Shown here: positions 1 to 5,766 of the stretch, one piece after another
Numbering within the stretch: the first letter of the stretch is position 1
Layout of the letters: the number at the start of each line of letters is the position of its first letter
Source: Bacteroidales bacterium
Lineage (GTDB): Bacteria; Bacteroidota; Bacteroidia; Bacteroidales; UBA12077
Length of the DNA stretch: 5,766 nucleotides
Direction of reading: 5' to 3'
NCBI GenBank assembly: GCA_030643125.1
Contig: DAOWML010000163.1
Span: 1 to 5,766, forward strand
Position numbers and translations under genes: made by a program
Notes under the pieces: generated by a model
The model's input: the letters and a program-made list of their open reading frames with translations, nothing else
Databases searched by the model: none
Told to the model about the DNA's origin: nothing

Positions 1-3
1 TTA

Positions 4-126
4 ATGAGAAAATTATTTTTATTTCTGGGAATATTGCTTTCAACAAACCTGTTTTCCTAAAATCAAAATTCAGTTCAGTATCTTGAACTGAAAATTTTAA
101 AAAGTCAGTACGATTCAGCAATCATA
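4..126 (+). pseudogene. Severed 5' end of the TPR gene (signal peptide, then in-frame stop)
   Basis: An ATG at 4 opens 18 codons reading MRKLFLFLGILLSTNLFS, a typical short Sec signal peptide: basic N-terminus, hydrophobic core, small residues at the end. Codon 19 (58-60) is TAA. The same frame then continues without another stop as NQNSVQYLELKILKSQ and on into the TPR protein at 127. Residues encoded from 70 to about 135 form the first helix of the repeat array, so they belong to the protein. In Bacteroidota the mature protein very often begins with Gln after such a signal, so CAA to TAA is the simplest explanation. The gene is either a recent pseudogene, or the stop is a sequencing or assembly error. 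Codon-by-codon reading of the frame is certain; the cause is inferred. Confidence 0.75.
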
Positions 127-1323
127 GTGGCAAATGAAATTATTAAGCAGGATTCTGTAAATTGGCTTACGCAGTACTATCTTGGGAAATCATATCAGGC
201 AAAATATAAATATTTCGATGCTTTAAAAGTATTTGAGAAAGCAATTGAATTAGACACTGTTAATCCTATTATTGAGAATGCCTTGGCTGAAGTATATGAT
301 TTTATTGGTAAAGATGAAGATGCAATAAATATTTATTACAAGCAGTATTTAAGAGACACGATGTCACTGGAGCCTATTGTAAATCTAGCAAATATTTTTC
401 GAAAGAAAAAGGAATATACTCCGGCAATTCATTATTATCAGAAAGCTACGGCAATTGATTTTACAAACTTTTATTATTACAAACAACTGGCTTTTTGTAC
501 AGCACGAATAAATATTCCATTACCTGCAATTTATGCTTATAAAACAGCTATTAGTCTTAACCCGTATGATATAGGCTGTTATATTCAATTAGCAAATTTG
601 TATAATTCGGAAAGATGTTTTTTAGAGGCAATTAAAACCTGTAAATTGGGATTAGAAAAAAGTAAGAATACACAACTTAAGAAAATTCTCGCATACTCAT
701 ATTATTTGAATCGGGATTTTGATTCATCGATTGTCGGTTTTAATAAACTCTTGGAGATGGGAGACACTTCATATTTTAATTTGAAATATCGAGGTTTAGT
801 CCATTTCGAGAAAAAGGAATTTGAAAAAGCAACTATAGATTTAAAATTTGCATATGAATTTAATGATAAAGATGCAGAAACCTGTTTTTTCTTAGGTAGT
901 GCCTTAGGCAGATCAGGAGAAAATAAAGAAGGAATACATTTTTTATACAATGCAATGCAGATACTAACTCCTGCACCTAATGAAATATCAAATATTTATT
1001 CCGAGATGGCTTATATTTATTTAAATCAGGATAAATATCAATTATCATTACAATATTTGAAATTGGCATATAAAAGTGATGCAACTCCATTGCTCTCGTT
1101 TAAGATGGGTCAATTATATGATTATTATCTAGACAATAAAAAGTTGGCAATTAATTATTACGAAGGATATTTAACAATGGCAAATGATCCTGACACTTTG
1201 ATCCATAAATCAATAATAATTGAGAATTCGTTTACACAAGATCCTAAAATAATTGAAAATGCAAAGGAGAGAATAAAAATTTTAAAGGAAGAATTATTTT
1301 TTGAAAGTGCTAAAAAAGAATAG
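127..1323 (+). CDS. Tetratricopeptide-repeat protein, 5' end interrupted
   Basis: This open segment encodes 398 residues made almost entirely of about ten tandem TPR units of roughly 34 residues, from about residue 12 to 355. Recurring features are Y/LG/A-x-x-Y in helix A and A-I/L-x-x-Y/F-x-K-A in helix B, for example YYLGKSYQAK, ALKVFEKAIELD, PAIHYYQKATAID and LAINYYEGYL. TPR arrays are protein-interaction scaffolds, and no enzymatic domain is visible. The GTG at 127 is merely the first usual start codon after the TAA at 58-60. It lies inside the first repeat helix, has no ribosome binding site, and would yield a protein without its signal peptide. The next in-frame ATG is about 78 codons further. 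The natural gene most likely began at 4 and encoded an exported protein of about 439 residues. The stop (TAG, 1321-1323) overlaps a terminator hairpin. The partner and pathway cannot be named. Confidence 0.85.
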   Translation: MANEIIKQDSVNWLTQYYLGKSYQAKYKYFDALKVFEKAIELDTVNPIIENALAEVYDFIGKDEDAINIYYKQYLRDTMSLEPIVNLANIFRKKKEYTPAIHYYQKATAIDFTNFYYYKQLAFCTARINIPLPAIYAYKTAISLNPYDIGCYIQLANLYNSERCFLEAIKTCKLGLEKSKNTQLKKILAYSYYLNRDFDSSIVGFNKLLEMGDTSYFNLKYRGLVHFEKKEFEKATIDLKFAYEFNDKDAETCFFLGSALGRSGENKEGIHFLYNAMQILTPAPNEISNIYSEMAYIYLNQDKYQLSLQYLKLAYKSDATPLLSFKMGQLYDYYLDNKKLAINYYEGYLTMANDPDTLIHKSIIIENSFTQDPKIIENAKERIKILKEELFFESAKKE

Positions 1324-1355
1324 GGTTGTACTGATAGTTATCGGGATCAACCCTA
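1321..1355. terminator. Bidirectional hairpin between convergent genes
   Basis: An 8-bp perfect stem, TAGGGTTG (1321-1328) with CAACCCTA (1348-1355), encloses a second small hairpin, CTGAT with ATCGG around AGTT. On the plus strand it is followed by a T run (1360-1364), which fits termination of the TPR transcript. Its TAG is the TPR stop codon itself. On the minus strand it sits 16 nt past the end of the THX tail frame, so it could also end the THX transcript, although the T run there is poor. The folding is read from the sequence; function is inferred. Confidence 0.7.
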
Positions 1356-1371
1356 ATCATTTTTAAGAATG

Positions 1372-1539
1372 TTATTTTTTAGTTTCTTCTTTCGGTTTTG
1401 TTTTAGGCTTAGCCTTTGGTTTTGTTTTTTGTTCAGATTTTGGCTTTGACTCTGCCTTAGCTTTAGGTTTTGTTTCTGTCTTAGGCTTTGTTTCCACTTT
1501 TGGTTTTGATTCAGCCCCGCCTGCTGGACGGACATGTTT
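1372..1539 (-). other. In-frame remnant of the THX C-terminal tail, beyond the stop
   Basis: Directly after the THX stop codon the same minus-strand frame stays open for 55 codons to a TAA at 1374-1372. After nine atypical codons (KHVRPAGG region) it encodes a low-complexity chain of Lys, Pro, Glu, Thr, Ala and Ser, such as ESKPKVETKPKTE and TKPKAKPKTKPKEETKK. Composition, codon choice (AAA/AAG, CCA/CCT, ACA) and periodicity match the last 20 residues of THX before the stop. I infer that it was once translated as one tail. It has no convincing start of its own, so it is probably not translated now unless the stop is an error or is read through. Confidence 0.6.
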
Positions 1540-1542
1540 TTA
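1516..1542 (-). repeat. Probable 27-nt hairpin insertion carrying a stop codon
   Basis: A 27-nt, frame-preserving segment of unlike composition interrupts the THX tail. It starts with TAA and contains a GC-rich imperfect inverted repeat: on the plus strand CCCGCC (1516-1521), loop TGCTG, GACGGA (1527-1532). As RNA from the minus strand the stem has six pairs, two of them G-U. Removing exactly this block joins the flanks into an uninterrupted Lys/Pro/Glu-rich tail (PKAETK then AESKPKVETK). No clear target-site duplication is visible. It resembles the short palindromic repeats scattered in many Bacteroidota genomes, but I can see only one copy here, so its repeat nature is inferred. Confidence 0.45.
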
Positions 1543-1695
1543 TTTAGTCTCTGCTTTTGGCTTTGGAGTAACTTTTGCTTTTGGAGTTATTTTTTTTACT
1601 TCTACAATTGCTGGTTTTTTCTTTTTTGGTCTTCTCTTACCATAACTACCCATTGTTATTTTTCCTCTTCTGGTTTTTTTATCTCCTTTTCCCAT
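1540..1695 (-). CDS. 30S ribosomal protein THX (bTHX)
   Basis: The product is 51 residues, beginning MGKGDKKTRRGKI and continuing through GSYGKRRPKKKK. This is the characteristic THX sequence: Thermus THX has the same MGKGD, TRRGKI, YGK and RPRKKK blocks. In Thermus THX sits in a cavity at the top of the 30S head and stabilises packing of 16S rRNA; many Bacteroidota carry it. The conserved core is residues 1-27; residues 28-51 are a Lys/Pro-rich extension. The ATG at 1695-1693 is chosen over the internal ATG at 1653-1651 because only it includes the conserved MGKGD start. No Shine-Dalgarno site is seen, usual for this phylum. A candidate promoter lies about 37 nt upstream, and a terminator separates the gene from hppA, so it is probably transcribed alone. 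The tail appears truncated by a stop within an insertion. Confidence 0.9.
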   Translation of the reverse strand: MGKGDKKTRRGKITMGSYGKRRPKKKKPAIVEVKKITPKAKVTPKPKAETK

Positions 1696-1732
1696 CTTAA
1701 AATATTTTTAGTTCTTAAATTTACTTTAGTTT

Positions 1733-1759
1733 CAAATATAAAAATAATCAGAATAACAA
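1733..1759 (-). promoter_or_regulatory. Candidate Bacteroidota-type promoter for the THX gene
   Basis: On the minus strand TATATTTG (1740-1733) matches the TAnnTTTG -7 consensus exactly. A TTG (1759-1757) lies 16 nt upstream, slightly closer than the usual spacing for the -33 element. The box ends 37 nt before the THX ATG and lies just downstream of the hppA terminator, which is where an independent promoter would be expected. A chance match in AT-rich DNA is possible. Confidence 0.45.
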
Positions 1760-1784
1760 TGAAATAATGTTCCGATTAAATAAA

Positions 1785-1815
1785 AAAAGAGCTAACGAAG
1801 TACGCCAACTCTTTT
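1785..1815 (-). terminator. Rho-independent terminator of hppA
   Basis: Read on the minus strand, AAAAGAG followed by TTGGCG (1815-1803) pairs with CGTTAG followed by CTCTTTT (1797-1785) around a 5-nt loop, giving a 13-bp stem with no mismatches. A T-rich run follows (to about 1777). Three of the pairs are G-U. On the plus strand these become A-C mismatches, so the hairpin is stable only in the minus-strand transcript. It starts 25 nt after the hppA stop codon, fixing its assignment. Confidence 0.85.
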
Positions 1816-1840
1816 AAATAAGTAAATATATTTTTTAATC

Positions 1841-4120
1841 TTATGCAAATAAACCTAAAGCAACAGTTAATCCAGCCATTACAACCGAAACCATTGTCAT
1901 AAGTTTAATAAGGATATTTAATGATGGTCCTGAAGTATCTTTAAATGGATCACCAACAGTGTCACCTATAACACCTGCTTTGTGAGTCTCGCTGCCTTTA
2001 CCACCTAAGTTTCCTTTTTCAATGTACTTTTTAGCATTATCCCATGCACCACCAGCGTTATTTAACATACTTGCTAAAGTAAACCCTGTAACCAGTCCTC
2101 CGACTAATAATCCAACAACACCGGCTACACCTAAAATAACTCCAACAATAATTGGAACAGCAATTGCAAATAATGAAGGAGCCAACATTTCTTTTTGAGC
2201 ACCACGAGTCGAAATTTCAACACATCTTGCATAATCAGGCTTTCCTGTTCCGTCCATAATTCCAACAATTGTTTTAAACTGATGACGTACTTCTTCAACC
2301 ATTGCTCCGGCAGCACGACCAACAGCTTTCATTGTCATAGCACTAAAAACGAATGCCATCATAGCTCCCAGAAATAATCCTCCTAATAACATTGGGTTAA
2401 ATATGGTAAGATCATAAGCATATACAAAATCTTTAATAGAAGCTCCTGCTAATTCAACAGCCTTTTGTCCTTGTTCTACTACAGGTATATTATCATTGTA
2501 AAATAATGTATCACCAACTTGCTTGAAACCTTCACCAGCCATTCTTCCTAACCACAATCTAACTTCTTCCATGTAAGCAGCTAATAAAGCCATTGCTGTT
2601 AGTGCAGCAGAACCAATTGCAAATCCTTTACCGGTTGCAGCAGTTGTATTGCCTAACATATCTAAGGCGTCAGTACGTTCTCTTACTTCTTTAGGGAGCT
2701 TAGCCATTTCTGCATTTCCACCTGCGTTATCAGCGATAGGGCCGAATGCATCAGTTGCTAATGTAATACCTAAAGTTGAAAGCATACCTACAGCAGCGAA
2801 ACCTATACCGTAAACACCCATTGCGAAGTTGTTAAATCCGCCGGCGAACCCATAAGAGCCAATAATAGCTAAAACAATTGTCAAAACAGGAATCCATGTA
2901 GAGTACATACCGACAGCAATGCCTTCTATAATAGTTGTTGCAGGACCTTGTTGTCCTTGTTTGGCAATACCTCGTGTAGGTTTATATTCATCAGAAGTAA
3001 AATATTCAGTTCCCTGACCGATAATAACACCAGCAGCCAGGCCGACCACAACAGCACCAAATATTCCCCAGCTAATCCAGCCAACATATGCTAAAACAGC
3101 AACAGCAATCAGGATTAAAACCGAACTACCACCAGTTCCTAATAATAATGCATGTAATAATGTTTTCTGAGTTGCCGATTCTTTTGTGCGAACCATGAAG
3201 ATACCTAAAATTGAAAGAATAATACCGATAGCAGCAACAATCATAGGAGCAATAATTGCTTTTACAGGATCCATCCCTGCAACCAAAGGAAGGGCTGCTC
3301 CTAATGCAGCAGTAGCAAGTATCGAACCTGCATATGATTCGTATAAGTCAGCACCCATTCCGGCAACATCACCTACATTATCACCAACGTTATCGGCAAT
3401 AGTAGCAGGGTTACGAGGATCGTCCTCAGGTATTCCAGCTTCAATTTTACCTACAAGGTCAGCTCCAACATCGGCAGCTTTAGTAAAAATACCACCACCA
3501 ACACGAGCAAATAATGCCTGAGTTGATGCACCCATACCGAATGTTAACATTGTTGCAGTAATTTCAATTAATTTTTCGTGAGGTGTTGTTCCTGCATGAA
3601 CAAATGTTAAACCAAGAGCATGCAGTCCTTCTTGCATATGTTCAGCTGTATAAACTAATTTAGTTAATATAACCCACCAAAGGCTGATATCTAATAGTCC
3701 AAAACCAACAACAACAAGACCCATAACTGCACCACTACGGAAAGCAATTTTTAATCCTTTATTTAATGATTGAGATGCTCCGTGAGCAGTTCTTGCAGAA
3801 GCATAAGTTGCAGTACGCATGCCTAAATAACCACATAAACCAGAGAAGAAACCCCCGGTTAAGAAAGCTACTGGAACAAATGGATTTTGTAGTCCAAAAT
3901 AAGCCAGCATTAAAAGTATAACGAATAATACAATAAATACCATTCCTACTACTTTATACTGCCTGTGTAAATAAGCCATTGCACCATCTCTAACGTGCTG
4001 GGCAATTTCTTTCATTTTATCAGTCCCTTCAGAATTTTTCATCATATTTTTGAAGAAGAACCATGCAAATATCAGTGCCAGGACTGATGCAAAAGGAATA
4101 AACCAAAAAATAGTTTCCAT
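1841..4120 (-). CDS. hppA: K+-dependent membrane-bound ion-pumping pyrophosphatase, probably Na+ or Na+/H+ type
   Basis: A complete 759-residue, highly hydrophobic protein of the membrane PPase family (about 16 transmembrane helices; usual length 660-770). It hydrolyses cytoplasmic PPi and pumps cations out across the inner membrane. Diagnostic motifs are DVGADLVGKIE (217-227), PEDDPRNPATIADNVGDNVGD (231-251, catalytic Asp/Asn cluster binding Mg-PPi), DAFGPIADNAGGNAEM (457-472) and GDTVGDPFKDTSGPS (719-733). GNTTAATGKG (490-499) has Ala at 494 and Gly at 497 where K+-independent enzymes carry Lys and Thr, so it should be K+-dependent. Glu261 in YESY occupies the gate position typical of Na+-transporting members such as the Thermotoga enzyme; plant H+ pumps carry theirs one turn later. 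Thr88, Phe92, Asp144 and probably Met196 fit residues I recall as marking the Bacteroides Na+,H+-PPases. The ATG at 4120-4118 gives the normal hydrophobic N-terminus. The gene appears intact and monocistronic. Confidence 0.97.
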   Translation of the reverse strand: METIFWFIPFASVLALIFAWFFFKNMMKNSEGTDKMKEIAQHVRDGAMAYLHRQYKVVGMVFIVLFVILLMLAYFGLQNPFVPVAFLTGGFFSGLCGYLGMRTATYASARTAHGASQSLNKGLKIAFRSGAVMGLVVVGFGLLDISLWWVILTKLVYTAEHMQEGLHALGLTFVHAGTTPHEKLIEITATMLTFGMGASTQALFARVGGGIFTKAADVGADLVGKIEAGIPEDDPRNPATIADNVGDNVGDVAGMGADLYESYAGSILATAALGAALPLVAGMDPVKAIIAPMIVAAIGIILSILGIFMVRTKESATQKTLLHALLLGTGGSSVLILIAVAVLAYVGWISWGIFGAVVVGLAAGVIIGQGTEYFTSDEYKPTRGIAKQGQQGPATTIIEGIAVGMYSTWIPVLTIVLAIIGSYGFAGGFNNFAMGVYGIGFAAVGMLSTLGITLATDAFGPIADNAGGNAEMAKLPKEVRERTDALDMLGNTTAATGKGFAIGSAALTAMALLAAYMEEVRLWLGRMAGEGFKQVGDTLFYNDNIPVVEQGQKAVELAGASIKDFVYAYDLTIFNPMLLGGLFLGAMMAFVFSAMTMKAVGRAAGAMVEEVRHQFKTIVGIMDGTGKPDYARCVEISTRGAQKEMLAPSLFAIAVPIIVGVILGVAGVVGLLVGGLVTGFTLASMLNNAGGAWDNAKKYIEKGNLGGKGSETHKAGVIGDTVGDPFKDTSGPSLNILIKLMTMVSVVMAGLTVALGLFA

Positions 4121-4256
4121 TTTTAATTCAATTTTAATTAGTAATTATTATTTAATTATTTATATATCTATAATTATAAATAGTCTTTTTGAGTATCTTT
4201 TCTTTTAGTTCTTTAAAATAGAGTGTGTTATTCATTTTTAATTTTAAAAACGAGTT

Positions 4257-4286
4257 CAAAAATAGTTATAAAATTCTGTTGTACAA
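4257..4286 (-). promoter_or_regulatory. Candidate Bacteroidota-type promoter for hppA
   Basis: On the minus strand TATTTTTG (4264-4257) matches the TAnnTTTG -7 box exactly, with TTG (4286-4284) 19 nt upstream, the preferred spacing. Transcription would start near 4250, giving a leader of about 130 nt before the hppA ATG. The -33 element lies inside a perfect palindrome. It is based on motif matching only, and such matches occur by chance in DNA this AT-rich. Confidence 0.45.
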
Positions 4287-4288
4287 CA
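4277..4288. promoter_or_regulatory. Perfect 12-bp palindrome, possible operator
   Basis: TGTTGTACAACA is its own reverse complement and stands out from the surrounding A/T-rich sequence. It overlaps the -33 element of the candidate hppA promoter, the place where a dimeric repressor would block RNA polymerase. The flanking bases do not extend the symmetry. No regulator gene for it is visible in the window. Confidence 0.3.
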
Positions 4289-4322
4289 CATTTTTAAAAT
4301 AATTGTTCGCTTTCTCAACTTT

Positions 4323-4356
4323 TTTGAAATAATTGTTAAAATGTTTATTAATTTTG
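4323..4356 (+). promoter_or_regulatory. Candidate promoter for the 7TMR-DISM gene
   Basis: TAATTTTG (4349-4356) matches TAnnTTTG, with TTTG (4323-4326) 22 nt upstream, at the long end of accepted spacing. It would leave a leader of about 160 nt before the ATG at 4523. Weak, as the region is AT-rich and another imperfect box (TAATTTCG, about 4462-4469) lies closer to the gene. Confidence 0.25.
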
Positions 4357-4522
4357 TTAATTGGTGGAGATTTTTTTTAATCGTAAACAAGTAGATTTTT
4401 TATTGATACAAATTCCATTAGATTTATTCCTAATAATTATTTCAAATTATATTTCTTAACATAATTTCGAGATTTTCATAAAAATGAATTAGTTTTAGGT
4501 AATCTATTACAAAACCTTAATT

Positions 4523-5766
4523 ATGAAAATTCGCATACTTTTATCAATTACTATTTTGTGGTTTTTAAGCATAACTGTTTCAGCATCTAGAAATAGTTTT
4601 TATATTAAGAATGGATTACTTGATCTGGAATTAACCAATATTGAAGAAATACATAGTATTAAGCTTCAGGGAGATTGGGAGTTTTATTGGAATAAGCTGT
4701 TAGAACCTCAGGATTTTAGGGATTCTGAAGGTAAATTAAATCCACAATTTGTAAAAATACCCAAATCCTGGACAAACTATAAGCTTGATAGTGTGAAGCT
4801 CCCAAACGAAGGTTTTGCTACTTACAGGTTAGTTATTAATAAAAAGCCGGACTCTGCCGAAACAATTTATGGATTAAAAATATCTTCTGTTTTCTCGAAT
4901 TATAAATTATGGATAAATGGAAACCTAATTACCGAAGTTGGGAAAGTTGGAATAACTGATACATTGTCTGTTCCTCAATTTAAATTTCAGGATATTCCAT
5001 TTATTTTAGATCCGGAGAAAGAAAAAACTGATAAAATAGAAGTAATAATACAGGTTTCAAACTTTTCACATCAGAGAGCCGGCCTTCAAAAACCAATATT
5101 TTTCGGCACTTACGAAAAGTTACGATCCGAATCCAGGTGGATGGATATTCTTAACCTAATTATAATAGGTATAATACTGGTAATTGGTATAAACCATCTC
5201 AATATGTACCTGTTCCGCAGAAAAGATGTATCAAACTTATACTTTAGTATCGTGAGTATTGTGATGATACTTCGTAACATCACTACAGGAGATAGAATCA
5301 TTACTTTTTTTATTCCAAACATTAATTGGGAATTACTGGTTAAACTCGACAATTTTTCGGGATTTGGAACAATTCCATTATTTGCTCTTTTTATTTATAG
5401 CCTTTTTAAAGTTGATTTCCCTAAAATTTTAAAAAATATAATAATCATTATAGGTGTTTTTGTCACCCTCCTTGTGTTTGCAACGCCTGCAAATTTCTAC
5501 GGAAAATACAGGATGTTTTTCGAAATCTATATTTTGATTTTTGGACTTTACCTTACTTTTGGTGTGCTTCTTAAATCAGCAATTAGAAGAAGACCCACAG
5601 CCTTTTTTGCTTTTTTAGGAATGTTTATCCTTTATACAACTGCTATTAACGATGTATTAAGCAGTATGGGATTGATTCAAAGTGCTTATGTTGCACCTTA
5701 TGGATTAGTGGCATTTATGATTATTCAGTCGATAACAATTACATTTAAATCGGCAAAAGCAATTAA
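4523..5766 (+). CDS. 7TMR-DISM sensor protein, N-terminal part (truncated by window end)
   Basis: The frame is open from ATG 4523 to the window edge, giving 414 residues without a stop. Residues 1-21 form a signal peptide. Residues about 40-200 are an extracytoplasmic beta-rich, galactose-binding-like jelly roll, shown by LQGDWEFYWNKLLEP (48-62), IPKSWTNY, FATYRLVI, YKLWINGNLI (127-136) and IEVIIQVSNFSHQRAG (172-187). Seven hydrophobic segments follow at roughly 207-231, 237-254, 278-297, 302-320, 331-351, 358-378 and 387-408, the 7TMR-DISM membrane module. The chain ends in the basic FKSAKAI stretch that normally leads into a cytoplasmic coiled coil. Family members end in a histidine kinase, cyclase, SpoIIE-type phosphatase, GGDEF or DNA-binding output; which one this has lies outside the window. 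The ligand is unknown; the jelly roll suggests a carbohydrate-like compound. The start is supported by the signal peptide; no Shine-Dalgarno site is visible. Confidence 0.88.
   Translation, partial: MKIRILLSITILWFLSITVSASRNSFYIKNGLLDLELTNIEEIHSIKLQGDWEFYWNKLLEPQDFRDSEGKLNPQFVKIPKSWTNYKLDSVKLPNEGFATYRLVINKKPDSAETIYGLKISSVFSNYKLWINGNLITEVGKVGITDTLSVPQFKFQDIPFILDPEKEKTDKIEVIIQVSNFSHQRAGLQKPIFFGTYEKLRSESRWMDILNLIIIGIILVIGINHLNMYLFRRKDVSNLYFSIVSIVMILRNITTGDRIITFFIPNINWELLVKLDNFSGFGTIPLFALFIYSLFKVDFPKILKNIIIIIGVFVTLLVFATPANFYGKYRMFFEIYILIFGLYLTFGVLLKSAIRRRPTAFFAFLGMFILYTTAINDVLSSMGLIQSAYVAPYGLVAFMIIQSITITFKSAKAI

Larger units (their letters stand above)
4121..4522. other. 402-bp AT-rich divergent intergenic region
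   Basis: This stretch separates hppA (leftward) from the 7TMR-DISM gene (rightward). It holds no convincing gene. The half near hppA (4121-4260) is almost pure A/T. Candidate promoters for both directions and a 12-bp palindrome lie in its middle (4257-4356). No RNA gene, known riboswitch or terminator is evident to me. Confidence 0.8.

Noticed and set aside
702..950. 82-codon minus-strand frame antisense to the TPR gene
   Set aside because: Overlaps a clear TPR coding sequence and shows no recognisable motif.
1353..1535. 60-codon minus-strand reading frame rich in Gln, Lys and Asn
   Set aside because: It is a one-base-shifted reading of the THX tail repeats and its start lies in the inserted hairpin block; the Lys/Pro/Glu frame is the one continuous with THX.
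58..1542. Reassignment of TAA to Gln, suggested by two in-frame TAA codons (58-60 and 1542-1540)
   Set aside because: hppA and the THX tail frame both end in TAA at natural positions, and the second TAA is explained by the insertion; two cases do not support a recoded genome.
1381..1640. Simple-sequence stretch that might be a CRISPR or tandem repeat array
   Set aside because: The units are degenerate codon-level Lys/Pro repeats without constant repeat and spacer lengths.
1534..1767. 77-codon plus-strand frame rich in Phe, Ser and Trp
   Set aside because: It is antisense to THX, its promoter and part of the terminator; its composition is what the complement of Lys/Arg codons gives.
3186..3521. 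111-codon plus-strand frame inside hppA
   Set aside because: Antisense shadow of the strongly conserved hppA catalytic region; no family resemblance or start context.
4121..4257. Riboswitch in the long hppA leader
   Set aside because: The leader is nearly pure A/T with no stable conserved stems that I recognise.
5110..5352. 80-codon minus-strand frame antisense to the 7TMR-DISM gene
   Set aside because: Overlaps the open sensor frame, whose membrane segments are convincing.

Overview
The window is AT-rich and looks like a chromosomal piece of a Bacteroidota genome. The evidence is small AT-biased genes without clear Shine-Dalgarno sites, matches to the Bacteroidota -7 promoter box (TAnnTTTG), a ribosomal protein THX gene, a K+-dependent membrane pyrophosphatase resembling the Bacteroides type, and a 7TMR-DISM receptor. 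I cannot name the genus.

Layout: (1) 4-1323, plus strand: a tetratricopeptide-repeat protein whose signal peptide is cut from the repeat body by an in-frame TAA at 58-60. (2) 1321-1355: a strong hairpin between two converging genes. (3) 1540-1695, minus strand: a 51-residue gene for 30S ribosomal protein THX. Its Lys/Pro/Glu-rich tail continues in the same frame past its stop to 1372, and a 27-nt GC-rich hairpin segment carrying the stop appears to be inserted in the tail. (4) 1785-1815: a rho-independent terminator for the next gene. (5) 1841-4120, minus strand: complete hppA, a membrane-bound ion-pumping pyrophosphatase with K+-dependent signatures and probable Na+ or Na+/H+ specificity. 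(6) 4121-4522: a 402-bp AT-rich divergent intergenic region with candidate promoters and a perfect 12-bp palindrome. (7) 4523 to the window end, plus strand: the N-terminal 414 residues of a 7TMR-DISM sensor, with its output domain outside the window.

The genes do not form an evident operon. hppA and thx share a strand but a terminator separates them and thx has its own candidate promoter. The sensor is divergent from hppA. hppA would couple PPi hydrolysis to ion export, THX is a small-subunit ribosome component, and the TPR and 7TMR proteins are envelope-associated by their signal and membrane segments. No link between them is shown by the sequence.

I found no convincing new multi-gene system. 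The best leads are the two genes interrupted by in-frame TAA codons, the hairpin insertion in the THX tail, the ion-specificity residues of hppA, and the palindrome overlapping the candidate hppA promoter.
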